Origin: a virus
Virus record (IMG/VR): IMGVR_UViG_3300033148_002771
Location: 1 to 49,551 of that record
DNA length: 49,551 nucleotides
Strand: one strand, 5' to 3'
The position numbers were made by a program, and so were the translations under genes. Under the pieces are notes generated by a model. That model worked only from the letters and a program-made list of their open reading frames with translations. It made no database searches and was not told the origin of the DNA. Position 1 is the first letter of the stretch. Each line of letters begins with the position of its first letter. Below, in pieces: positions 1 to 5,090 of this stretch.

Positions 1-114
1 TGATATGTCCTATAACCTGTTTTTGCCCATAGTCCCATAATCCCCTAAAAAGTTTAGATTTTCTACTAAAGTATAGCACACAAAAAGCCGAAAACAAAAC
101 CAAAAAGGAAAACA
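1..114. repeat. 114-bp direct terminal repeat, left copy
   Basis: Bases 1-114 are identical to 49438-49551. The copy contains a promoter-like element on the minus strand (61-89), three CCNATA-type repeats (7-19, 25-32, 32-40) and the ribosome binding site of the first gene (ATG at 117). It may be a true short terminal repeat of a linear phage genome or the overlap left by closing a circular assembly. The sequence alone cannot separate these. Confidence 0.97.
61..89 (-). promoter_or_regulatory. Promoter-like TATACTTT element reading toward the minus arm
   Basis: Read on the minus strand this segment has a T-rich stretch followed by GTGTGCTATACTTTAG. The core (68-77) resembles elements at 265-274 (+) and 49213-49222 (-). 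The shared form is a T-rich run, then TGNG(T/C)TATACTTT. It would drive transcription leftward, across the sequence ends, into the gene starting at 49152. The same element recurs in the right repeat copy (core 49505-49514). This is inference from repetition; there is no clear -35 box. Confidence 0.4.
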
Positions 115-116
115 AA

Positions 117-236
117 ATGATTTTTGGTAAAATTACAAAAAATCTTATCCGTGAAATAGCAGATAGTTTACTGTACGAACCGCCCGTCATGAGTATTTTT
201 TCGGACATATTACTTGAAAGCCTGTTGACAAAATAA
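117..236 (+). CDS. Small unknown protein, 39 aa
   Basis: ATG at 117 is preceded by AAAAAGGAAAACAAA, a good ribosome binding site lying inside the terminal repeat. The product is 39 residues, with an amphipathic start (MIFGKITKNLIREIADSLL) and a short, fairly hydrophobic tail. It is the first gene of the plus arm and lies upstream of the TATACTTT element at 265-274, so it would need its own promoter. Family not recognised. Confidence 0.5.
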   Translation: MIFGKITKNLIREIADSLLYEPPVMSIFSDILLESLLTK

Positions 237-257
237 TTTTTTATTTTGCTTTTTGTT

Positions 258-280
258 TTTATGCGTTATACTTTGCTTAG
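258..280 (+). promoter_or_regulatory. Promoter-like TATACTTT element of the plus arm
   Basis: A T-rich run leads into ATGCGTTATACTTTGC. At least 16 bases match the minus-strand element at 49212-49230 apart from one position. It lies 45 bases before the start codon at 319. TATACT (267-272) would be the -10 box; the sequence 16-17 bases upstream (TTTGCT) is a poor -35 box. Confidence 0.45.
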
Positions 281-318
281 AAACAAAAAATTTTTATTAC
301 TTTTTTAGGGGATGTATC

Positions 319-498
319 ATGCAGGTCACGAACAAAGACGGGAAACTCACAATCATTATTGACACTAACAAGAAACCGACGGAATCAAAATCGGGAAAGA
401 GTTTAATTGTGGCGAGTACACACGGAAACATTCCGACAGCCGTCCAAGTTGACGGGAAACCTCTTATCGTTTCCGTCAATGCTTACGTCAAGGCGTAA
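319..498 (+). CDS. Small conserved-type phage protein, 59 aa
   Basis: I start this gene at ATG 319, which has AGGGG seven bases upstream, rather than at an in-frame codon further upstream that lacks a site. The protein is a compact beta-rich polypeptide: a short basic/acidic N-terminus (MQVTNKDGKLTIIID), a central SGKSLIVASTHGN segment and a C-terminal VDGKPLIVSVNAYVKA. From memory, this pattern is common among small phage early proteins of unknown function. It sits just downstream of the promoter-like element at 258-280. Confidence 0.75.
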   Translation: MQVTNKDGKLTIIIDTNKKPTESKSGKSLIVASTHGNIPTAVQVDGKPLIVSVNAYVKA

Positions 499-573
499 AC
501 GGCACAATCCGTTGGCGGGGGCTTCATGGAGTCTCCGTTTATGGGTTTTGCTGTTAGATTAGGGGAAATTAAA

Positions 574-660
574 ATGTTAGTAATTAGTGAATCTGAATAT
601 ATCACTGTACTTTTTGTTGTATCAGTAGTAGTGTATTGGGTGTTGTTTGCAAGGTTATAG
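574..660 (+). CDS. Single-span membrane microprotein, 28 aa
   Basis: ATG at 574 follows AGGGGAAATTAAA, a strong site. The 28 residues are eight polar or acidic ones followed by a single hydrophobic helix (ITVLFVVSVVVYWVLFARL). This predicts a short N-out or N-in membrane peptide in the early region. The function is unknown. Confidence 0.5.
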   Translation: MLVISESEYITVLFVVSVVVYWVLFARL

Positions 661-670
661 GGGGATTATT

Positions 671-817
671 ATGAAATGTCGAGTATATCTAAAACAAGTG
701 TGGCGTTTACGTTTTTACGTTTATAATTGGTGCTTGTGGAAGCCACAACTTCGTTGGCGTAAAACTTATATCGCCATTGACTGGTTATGGTTCAACGTCA
801 CCTATCATAGGGGGTAA
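671..817 (+). CDS. Trp-rich small basic protein, 48 aa
   Basis: ATG at 671 follows the stop of the previous gene by ten bases and has AGGGGGATTATT upstream. The product has seven tryptophans and many Arg/Lys, with recurring WR and WK pairs. Its family is not recognised. Such Trp/Arg-rich short proteins may be membrane- or nucleic-acid-interacting, but that is inference. Confidence 0.5.
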   Translation: MKCRVYLKQVWRLRFYVYNWCLWKPQLRWRKTYIAIDWLWFNVTYHRG

Positions 818-818
818 A

Positions 819-875
819 ATGTTCGACCGCGTAATATGGTACTTGGCAGTATTGGCATATATGACGCTATGCTGA
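819..875 (+). CDS. Possible 18-aa hydrophobic peptide
   Basis: ATG at 819 begins two bases after the preceding stop, with AGGGGGTAAA upstream. The frame encodes 18 residues, mostly hydrophobic (MFDRVIWYLAVLAYMTLC). The ribosome binding site and tight spacing favour translation. The length leaves this unproven. Confidence 0.3.
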   Translation: MFDRVIWYLAVLAYMTLC

Positions 876-888
876 GAAAGATAACGCT

Positions 889-1041
889 ATGACCGATGAA
901 AAGTGTAAGATGCTAAAATTGACATCAGAAGAACGGCGGGTTTACGAGCAAGAATGTCTTGGGCAATGCACGACGTGTATGCTGGATGGGGCGTGCGAAC
1001 TGCAAGACAAACTTAAGGGGATTGATTATGGCAATCAATGA
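889..1041 (+). CDS. Cys-rich microprotein, 50 aa
   Basis: ATG at 889 is preceded by GAGAAAG at a suitable distance. The protein carries five Cys, including CLGQCTTC and a later C, likely a small zinc site. It overlaps the next gene by 14 bases. No family recognised. Confidence 0.5.
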   Translation: MTDEKCKMLKLTSEERRVYEQECLGQCTTCMLDGACELQDKLKGIDYGNQ

Positions 1042-1189
1042 ACACCTAAACCGACTATACAGAATCAGACATAAATTGACTCCGCCGAAACGAGCAATAC
1101 AAACCGATGGGGGGTTTAGGCGGTTTGCGTGCGGCAAAAACAAGTGTAAGGGTTATTGCCATAAATGTCTTGGGACATTAGATGACTGA
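1028..1189 (+). CDS. Zinc-ribbon-like microprotein, 53 aa
   Basis: ATG at 1028 has AAGGGG upstream and lies inside the end of the preceding gene; an in-frame codon further upstream has no site of its own. The N-terminal half is basic (NRLYRIRHKL). The C-terminal half holds CGKNKCKGYCHKC, a compact four-Cys cluster. A DNA- or RNA-binding role is possible but not shown. Confidence 0.55.
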   Translation: MAINEHLNRLYRIRHKLTPPKRAIQTDGGFRRFACGKNKCKGYCHKCLGTLDD

Positions 1190-1193
1190 TATT

Positions 1194-1205
1194 GGGGGAT
1201 CCCCC
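1194..1205. terminator. Short GC palindrome between convergent genes
   Basis: GGGGGATCCCCC can form a four-base-pair hairpin with a GATC loop. It is followed on the plus strand by a T-rich tract. It sits exactly between the end of the plus microgenes (1189) and the end of the minus gene (1222). It may act as a weak bidirectional terminator. Confidence 0.3.
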
Positions 1206-1221
1206 GTTTCTGTGCTGTTTC

Positions 1222-1716
1222 TCATGGCTCATCGATAAATCCCCCACCCTCATTCCGACGACAATCATTCTGTGCATGTCTGTATTTATAATGCTCTATG
1301 CTATATATCCGTGAACACCGTTTACACAATGACGATAGATAGCCGCGTTTTGCTATATACCAAAAAGTTTTGGTCGCTGGCAGTGTTCGACAACACCTCG
1401 GACAGTATTTATCTACTCCAACATAGACATACGGTTTGGGTGGCTTGCCAGTACTTCGACAACGACATTGGTGGCCGTTTTCAGTCCACCTTTTTACTAC
1501 ATCGGCCCTGATTATCCCCGTGCGTTTACAGGCTACACAGAGCCAGAGCCAATATCTGCGTCCACGGTACGCGGGTGATTTATAGACAAACTGGGCCTTG
1601 CCCGATGCTGTGCCGATTTGTTTCACACGATGGGGCTTATATTTGCAGTAATCTTCAAAAGTTGCAAGCCGCTGAATTATTATTGTGCCAATTGTTTTAC
1701 CGGTATAGTCTTGCAT
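1222..1716 (-). CDS. Zinc-binding protein related to HNH/AP2-associated domains, 164 aa
   Basis: This gene lies alone on the minus strand inside the plus arm. Residues about 1-87 (TGKTIGTIIIQRL ... LWLCVACKR ... GHQCRCR) resemble the zinc-binding N-terminal module found in front of HNH or AP2 domains of phage homing endonucleases. Residues about 105-140 form a second ribbon, CPRCCRTLPATKTFW followed by SLCKRC, also typical of such proteins. No HNH or AP2 catalytic part follows. It may be a remnant of a homing endonuclease or an independent DNA-binding protein. The start (ATG 1716) has only a modest site, GAGAAAG. Confidence 0.6.
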   Translation of the reverse strand: MQDYTGKTIGTIIIQRLATFEDYCKYKPHRVKQIGTASGKAQFVYKSPAYRGRRYWLWLCVACKRTGIIRADVVKRWTENGHQCRCRSTGKPPKPYVYVGVDKYCPRCCRTLPATKTFWYIAKRGYLSSLCKRCSRIYSIEHYKYRHAQNDCRRNEGGGFIDEP

Positions 1717-1922
1717 GTTGCTTTCTCACATTTACATATTGTACCGTCCACAATGTAATTCTTTTCGTTTTGCTCGGTGTAATGCCATAATCATTTTATA
1801 ATTCCCAAAAGCATACTGTCTTCTATATAGCCTACAGTTATACCCAATTGCGAAACATTTTATGGCAATCCTTATTATTTATCTAAAAACGCAGACAATT
1901 TTTGATAAACTGCCATATTTCT

Positions 1923-2045
1923 ATTTTTAATGAAAATCAGATTTGTACATGAAGAAACAGTACATAAATCAAGTAATAATAATTATTATTGTAAAGAGTA
2001 ATATGTACCAAAAAAGCCATAGCAAATTTCATTTTCATTAAAAAT
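1923..2045. repeat. Interrupted inverted repeat around a central palindrome
   Basis: The left arm 1923-1945 and right arm 2023-2045 match at 21 of 23 positions, including a perfect 15-base block (ATTTTTAATGAAAAT). Inside, GTACATA at 1960-1966 pairs with TATGTAC at 2002-2008 around the same centre. A perfect 16-base palindrome, AATAATAATTATTATT, occupies 1975-1990. The arms are nearly concentric, so the whole could extrude as a cruciform or fold as an RNA. Confidence 0.8.
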
Positions 2046-2050
2046 GGGTT

Positions 2051-2080
2051 TGTGGCATTTTGTGCCATTGTGCAGCATTG
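2051..2080 (+). repeat. Three tandem 10-base repeats
   Basis: TGTGGCATTT, TGTGCCATTG and TGCAGCATTG follow each other without gaps, beginning five bases after the inverted repeat. One helical turn per unit puts them on the same DNA face, as for binding sites of an initiator. Confidence 0.7.
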
Positions 2081-2130
2081 TACAAACTACTATAGAGCCA
2101 AACTGTGTTCAAACTATAATCCCAATCATA

Positions 2131-2186
2131 AGTACAGGCATAATCAGATATTAGTACAGCTTATACTATTATAAGTACAGCTTATA
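2131..2186 (+). repeat. Three iteron-like AGTACAG repeats, 21-22 base spacing
   Basis: AGTACAGGCATA (2131), AGTACAGCTTATA (2153) and AGTACAGCTTATA (2174) are spaced 22 and 21 bases, about two helical turns. The last two copies are identical over 13 bases. Confidence 0.7.
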
Positions 2187-2500
2187 ATGGCGGCAAACCG
2201 ACAGTTTATTTGCTGATACAGGAAATATGGTCGAAAAAGGGGTATCCCGAAAGGGGTAGATTGTCCAGGCCCCTCTCTCCAGCCACGCCTCAGTCATGCT
2301 CTGAGTCACGCCTCAGCCACACCCACACACCTATACGTACACATGCAACACAACACTTTTTTGGCTGATTCTCGAATCTGCGGGTTATGGGGTCTGTGCG
2401 TGTAGTCTGTAGGGGTTATAGGGATGTGTGAGAGGGCGATAGCTCCGCGAAAACCTCGATTCTGGCCTCTGAGAGAGGGGGCGGGTGATACCTTTGGCTT

Positions 2501-2523
2501 GGGTGAGGGTGGTCGGGCGTGGG
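2501..2523 (+). other. G-quadruplex motif
   Basis: Four GGG runs at 2501, 2507, 2515 and 2521 are separated by loops of 3, 5 and 3 bases, meeting the usual G3N1-7 rule. A further GGGGG and GGG lie at 2477-2485. The motif is on the plus strand of the non-coding region. Confidence 0.6.
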
Positions 2524-2582
2524 TGGCTTCTTGGCAACCCTCGATATGCTAAAAATCCCCTTTTTCCATAAAATCCTACAAT

Positions 2583-2618
2583 CGTTACAATCGTCACAAC
2601 CCGTCATAGTCCGTCACA
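2583..2618 (+). repeat. Four phased CGTYAYA repeats
   Basis: CGTTACA (2583), CGTCACA (2592), CGTCATA (2602) and CGTCACA (2612) are spaced 9, 10 and 10 bases. This looks like a row of protein-binding sites on one face of the helix, about 200 bases before the first gene of the structural operon. Confidence 0.65.
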
Positions 2619-2719
2619 GCCGGTATTTTTCGTGGATTCGGTGTATTTCCTGAATAGGAAAGTCCGTGTGTATGGGAGAATAGGGTCCCCTATCGTGGAT
2701 TTGAAAAAAATATGAGAAA

Positions 2720-2748
2720 ATTTTTGGGGATTTTTGGGATTTTTCGGG
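2720..2748 (+). repeat. AT-rich tandem repeats of about 10 bases
   Basis: ATTTTTGGGG, ATTTTTGGG and ATTTTTCGGG follow one another directly. They lie in an AT-rich stretch about 65 bases before the gene at 2813. They could serve as an unwinding element; simple slippage is an alternative. Confidence 0.5.
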
Positions 2749-2812
2749 AATTATCGGTGAAACCCTGCGTAATTGGGTACATCTGTGGGCTATATGGAAG
2801 GATGTAAGTATT

Positions 2813-3055
2813 ATGGTTTACGACGGTACTCATGAACTTGAACATTCCCTTGGTTCCATGATCTGCGGAATGCACGGGGATATTTGGCATTATACTAAGA
2901 TAACTCCCTTTGAATGTAAGGAATACAGTGCCCGTCTTTATGCGTGGGTTCCCCATAATGAGACAGCCCGCCACATGGATTTTGCTGGACAACGACCGGA
3001 ATATGCCAAAAGTAGGGGGTCTACGCCTCCTACAGAATTGATCCAGGGACTTTAA
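2813..3055 (+). CDS. Unknown protein, 80 aa
   Basis: First gene of the long plus operon. ATG 2813 is preceded by GGAAGGATG at a slightly long distance. The protein is soluble-looking, rich in His and aromatic residues (HELEHSLGSMICGMHGDIWH), with two Cys. The His/Cys content could bind metal, but no known motif is seen. Confidence 0.55.
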   Translation: MVYDGTHELEHSLGSMICGMHGDIWHYTKITPFECKEYSARLYAWVPHNETARHMDFAGQRPEYAKSRGSTPPTELIQGL

Positions 3056-3057
3056 TT

Positions 3058-3270
3058 ATGACCCGACGAGAATTTTTAAGACCGGCACTTGGCATGGTGA
3101 TTGGCATGGACTTTGTGAAGGGTCTTTTCTTTCGGCATGAAGTAAAATGCACGGGAGTTAGTACGATGGATCTCGTTGAGGTATTGGAAATGACATTAAG
3201 GCAATTACCCGCGGGGATGTTGGAAAAGGCATTAAGCGGAACCTGGCATTATGGGCTTAACAGAAATTAG
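3058..3270 (+). CDS. Unknown protein with RREFL N-terminus, 70 aa
   Basis: ATG 3058 follows the previous stop by two bases with AGGGA upstream. The N-terminus, MTRREFLRPALGMVIGM, resembles a twin-arginine signal (RRxFL plus a hydrophobic stretch). However, the hydrophobic part is short and an Asp follows it, so export is doubtful. The rest (MDLVEVLEMTLRQLPAGML) looks helical. A second RRxFL protein is encoded at 39315-39548. Overlaps the next gene by 20 bases. Confidence 0.55.
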   Translation: MTRREFLRPALGMVIGMDFVKGLFFRHEVKCTGVSTMDLVEVLEMTLRQLPAGMLEKALSGTWHYGLNRN

Positions 3271-3454
3271 ACTTGGTCCTCATAACGTAGTTTGCGGTAT
3301 AAAGGGTTGCAAATCATCTGCAAGTATAGGTGAGGATAACCCGGATGGCCGTGAGGATAGAGAGATGGCCGCAAAAATGTTTCGGGGAAAAGGTTGGATT
3401 GGCGATAAGAACCATATGATCTGCCCGAAATGTGCGAAGGCAGGGAAGAAGTGA
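3251..3454 (+). CDS. Zinc-ribbon microprotein, 67 aa
   Basis: A four-Cys ribbon is formed by CGIKGC near residue 15 and CPKC near residue 58. Between them is a charged, Gly-containing segment (NPDGREDREMAAKMF). It is the second of several consecutive small Cys-pair proteins in this operon. The start at 3251 overlaps the upstream gene; no strong ribosome binding site, so coupling is likely. Confidence 0.6.
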   Translation: MGLTEIRLGPHNVVCGIKGCKSSASIGEDNPDGREDREMAAKMFRGKGWIGDKNHMICPKCAKAGKK

Positions 3455-3600
3455 AACCGCCGATATGCGAAGGGTGTCTCGACATCCTGACTTCAGAATA
3501 TCAGGAACCGTGTCGTAGCTGTTTAACGGCTGCTAATAAGACGCTTACGGAAGAATATAAAAAGAAAATGAAACTCGTGTCCGAGGAACAAAAAAGATGA
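3451..3600 (+). CDS. Cys-pair microprotein, 49 aa, GTG start
   Basis: GTG at 3451 overlaps the preceding stop (GTGA) and has AGGGAAGAA upstream. The end, TGA 3598-3600, overlaps the next ATG. The product has CEGC and CRSC pairs in its first half and a lysine-rich helical tail, so it is probably a small zinc-binding protein. Both junctions being four-base overlaps supports it as real. Confidence 0.55.
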   Translation: MKPPICEGCLDILTSEYQEPCRSCLTAANKTLTEEYKKKMKLVSEEQKR

Positions 3601-4091
3601 ACTTACAAGCAACACAAGACAATTTAATTCTTCGCCCTATCAAGGCGGGAAATAAAACAGGGGGTGGTATACTCCTGCCGAATCAAGATGCTTTAGAGGA
3701 TGGGGCGGTGGTAATCTCCATCGGGCCTCAAGTCGAAGACATTGCCGTTGGTGATATTGTCGTCCGCCCAGATCCTCCCCGTTATATTGTAGACGACAAT
3801 AACACAGGGGAAATGTTTTTTATATGTGCTGAAGCGGATATTCTTGCTAAAGTATTACCAGAGGTTTCCGATAAAATTAAGGAGGCGGTGGATATTGTTG
3901 GCGTTGAGAGTCGCAAATTGAGATTAGAGGTGAACGATGCCCCTGGCCAAGCCGAAGAAGCGGAAAAAGAGAAAGAAGTGGCGAACTCCGAAGCGAGAGA
4001 AGTTCAGCCTGACGGGATTTCGGAAAGTCGTGTGGATTCTTTGCTCCCGTTACATCCGGTTGAGGGATTGCATAAAGACGACGGGGACTAA
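3597..4091 (+). CDS. groES-like: GroES-like co-chaperonin with C-terminal extension, 164 aa
   Basis: Residues about 5-88 fit the Cpn10 fold. DNLILRPIKAGNKTGGGILL matches the usual start and mobile-loop region, then GAVVISIGP, IAVGDIVV and a final strand ending EADILAKVL. GroES is normally about 95 residues; here about 70 acidic, Lys/Glu-rich residues are added. The last 155 bases of this gene are also the first 155 of the NinG-like gene in another frame, so the tail may be overprinted. No GroEL is present; the protein would work with the host GroEL, probably to fold capsid protein. Confidence 0.8.
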   Translation: MNLQATQDNLILRPIKAGNKTGGGILLPNQDALEDGAVVISIGPQVEDIAVGDIVVRPDPPRYIVDDNNTGEMFFICAEADILAKVLPEVSDKIKEAVDIVGVESRKLRLEVNDAPGQAEEAEKEKEVANSEAREVQPDGISESRVDSLLPLHPVEGLHKDDGD

Positions 4092-4410
4092 GGAGTGGGG
4101 TTATTGTGTCACGTGCGGAAAGCTATACCACTATAAGAAACTCCAGGCAGGCCATTTTACATCCGGCAGAGTGGATGCCGTCCTGTTTGAGGAATCGGGC
4201 ATCCATGCACAGTGTTACCGATGCAACATTGAACGCTCTGGCGAGTGGCCGATCTATTATAGGTTTATGCAACAGGAATATGGCCAGGATGAGATTGAGC
4301 GGCTTATCGATTGCTCCCTATCTGAAAGAACCCTAACCAATATCGAACTGCGTGACTTATATATCAGGTTCAAACGGGGCATTAAAGAATTAGAGGATTT
4401 GACGCTTTGA
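3937..4410 (+). CDS. ninG: NinG-type recombination nuclease, 157 aa
   Basis: The core matches NinG/Rap: YIRLRDC, then CVTCGK, AGHFTSGR, HAQCYRCN and a final YGQDEIERL helix. Two Cys pairs and a His form the zinc site. NinG-type proteins act on Holliday junctions or recombination intermediates. ATG 3937 has AGAGGTG five bases upstream, inside the GroES-like gene. The first 20 residues are very basic (KPKKRKKRKKWR), likely DNA-binding. Family assignment is from motif pattern. Confidence 0.8.
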   Translation: MPLAKPKKRKKRKKWRTPKREKFSLTGFRKVVWILCSRYIRLRDCIKTTGTKEWGYCVTCGKLYHYKKLQAGHFTSGRVDAVLFEESGIHAQCYRCNIERSGEWPIYYRFMQQEYGQDEIERLIDCSLSERTLTNIELRDLYIRFKRGIKELEDLTL

Positions 4411-4655
4411 AGAAGCGGGATAAAAAATTCAGAAAGAAGGAACGCTTTAGCCACATCAGAAAGATATATGACGCCCTCGCTGTGAAGGACATGAGCTTTG
4501 CTGACTTCGAGCGTGCTTATAAAAGGGAAACATCTGTTCAAAATAATAAGAGGGAGCTTAAAGAGTTGGTGAGATTTAGGTCATACCAAAGAACACAGCG
4601 TATGGTGGCCGCACAATCCAAGAACCAGATAGATCAGAGAATTTCGGAGAACTGA
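4407..4655 (+). CDS. Basic helical protein, 82 aa, TTG start
   Basis: TTG at 4407 overlaps the NinG stop (TTGA), with AGAGGA upstream. The product is strongly basic at its N-terminus (MKKRDKKFRKKERF) and predicted helical throughout. It could bind nucleic acid. Unrecognised family. Confidence 0.6.
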   Translation: MKKRDKKFRKKERFSHIRKIYDALAVKDMSFADFERAYKRETSVQNNKRELKELVRFRSYQRTQRMVAAQSKNQIDQRISEN

Positions 4656-4656
4656 T

Positions 4657-4959
4657 ATGCCATACAACATAGACAAAATTATGCTGACCACCCTGTGTCA
4701 AAAATGTTCTGCCCCACCCACCAAGACCCCATTAGCGAATTTTAGGCTGCCTAATGGCTTACTTTGGGTGCCGGAACTTTTATTCTGCCCGCAATGTGGA
4801 AATTATGTTACTATACATCAAAGGGACATGACAGAGGAAGAGTTGAAGGAAACAGAGGAGCGTAAGAAAGTTCTGATCCAGGGAGCGGTTGACGGAATAA
4901 TCTGGAATAGAGACCAAACGGGGGACAGGGTCAGTGACTCGACTACGCAAGAAAGCTAA
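4657..4959 (+). CDS. Zinc-ribbon protein, 100 aa
   Basis: CQKC near residue 14 and CPQC near residue 44 form a ribbon around a hydrophobic PNGLLWVPELLF segment. The C-terminal half is acidic and helical (MTEEELKETEERKKVL). GGAG lies upstream of ATG 4657. Possibly a regulator; function unknown. Confidence 0.65.
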   Translation: MPYNIDKIMLTTLCQKCSAPPTKTPLANFRLPNGLLWVPELLFCPQCGNYVTIHQRDMTEEELKETEERKKVLIQGAVDGIIWNRDQTGDRVSDSTTQES

Positions 4960-5089
4960 ACTACGCTGTGCTTCCAACGGCAAATTATGCCTGGGGCCGT
5001 GTAGAGAACGAAATTTATACCGTGCTAATCGAGTACATCTCGAACGGTGTCCGTCCGCTTATTCGTTAACGCGGCGGACAAGGAGATAA
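4934..5089 (+). CDS. Possible Cys/Arg-rich microprotein, 51 aa
   Basis: GTG at 4934 has GGGGGACAGGG upstream and the frame closes at 5089, two bases before the next ATG. It encodes a very basic protein with four Cys (RCASNGKLCLGPCRER and a later C). An alternative reading frame over the same bases also lacks a good start. This is included because the spacing fits the operon; treat as tentative. Confidence 0.35.
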   Translation: MTRLRKKAKLRCASNGKLCLGPCRERNLYRANRVHLERCPSAYSLTRRTRR

Positions 5090-5090
5090 C

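Larger units (their letters stand above)
1717..2812. other. 1.1-kb non-coding region, candidate replication origin or control locus
   Basis: No convincing gene on either strand. Left to right it holds: a long interrupted inverted repeat (1923-2045) around a 16-base palindrome, three 10-base direct repeats (2051-2080), three iterons of 21-22 base spacing (2131-2186), a repeated CACGCCTCAG (2284-2293, 2307-2316), a 10-base inverted pair (2270-2279 with 2471-2480), a G-quadruplex motif (2501-2523), four CGTYAYA units spaced 9-10 bases (2583-2618), and AT-rich tandem repeats (2720-2748). This density is unlike any other part of the window. An origin is the simplest reading; packaging or transcription control are alternatives. 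Confidence 0.6.

Noticed and set aside
225-272. TTGACA (225-230) with TATACT (267-272) as a sigma-70 promoter
   Set aside because: The spacer is 36 bases, far beyond 16-18, and TTGACA is in the end of the 39-aa gene.
1684-1790. Cys-containing minus-strand frame upstream of the 164-aa gene
   Set aside because: It overlaps that gene's start in another frame, has no standard start except an internal GTG, and no ribosome binding site.
2385-2607. Two overlapping minus-strand open frames in the repeat-rich region
   Set aside because: Their sequences are low-complexity translations of GC-rich repeats (Pro/Arg/Ser), without ribosome binding sites; the region is better read as non-coding.
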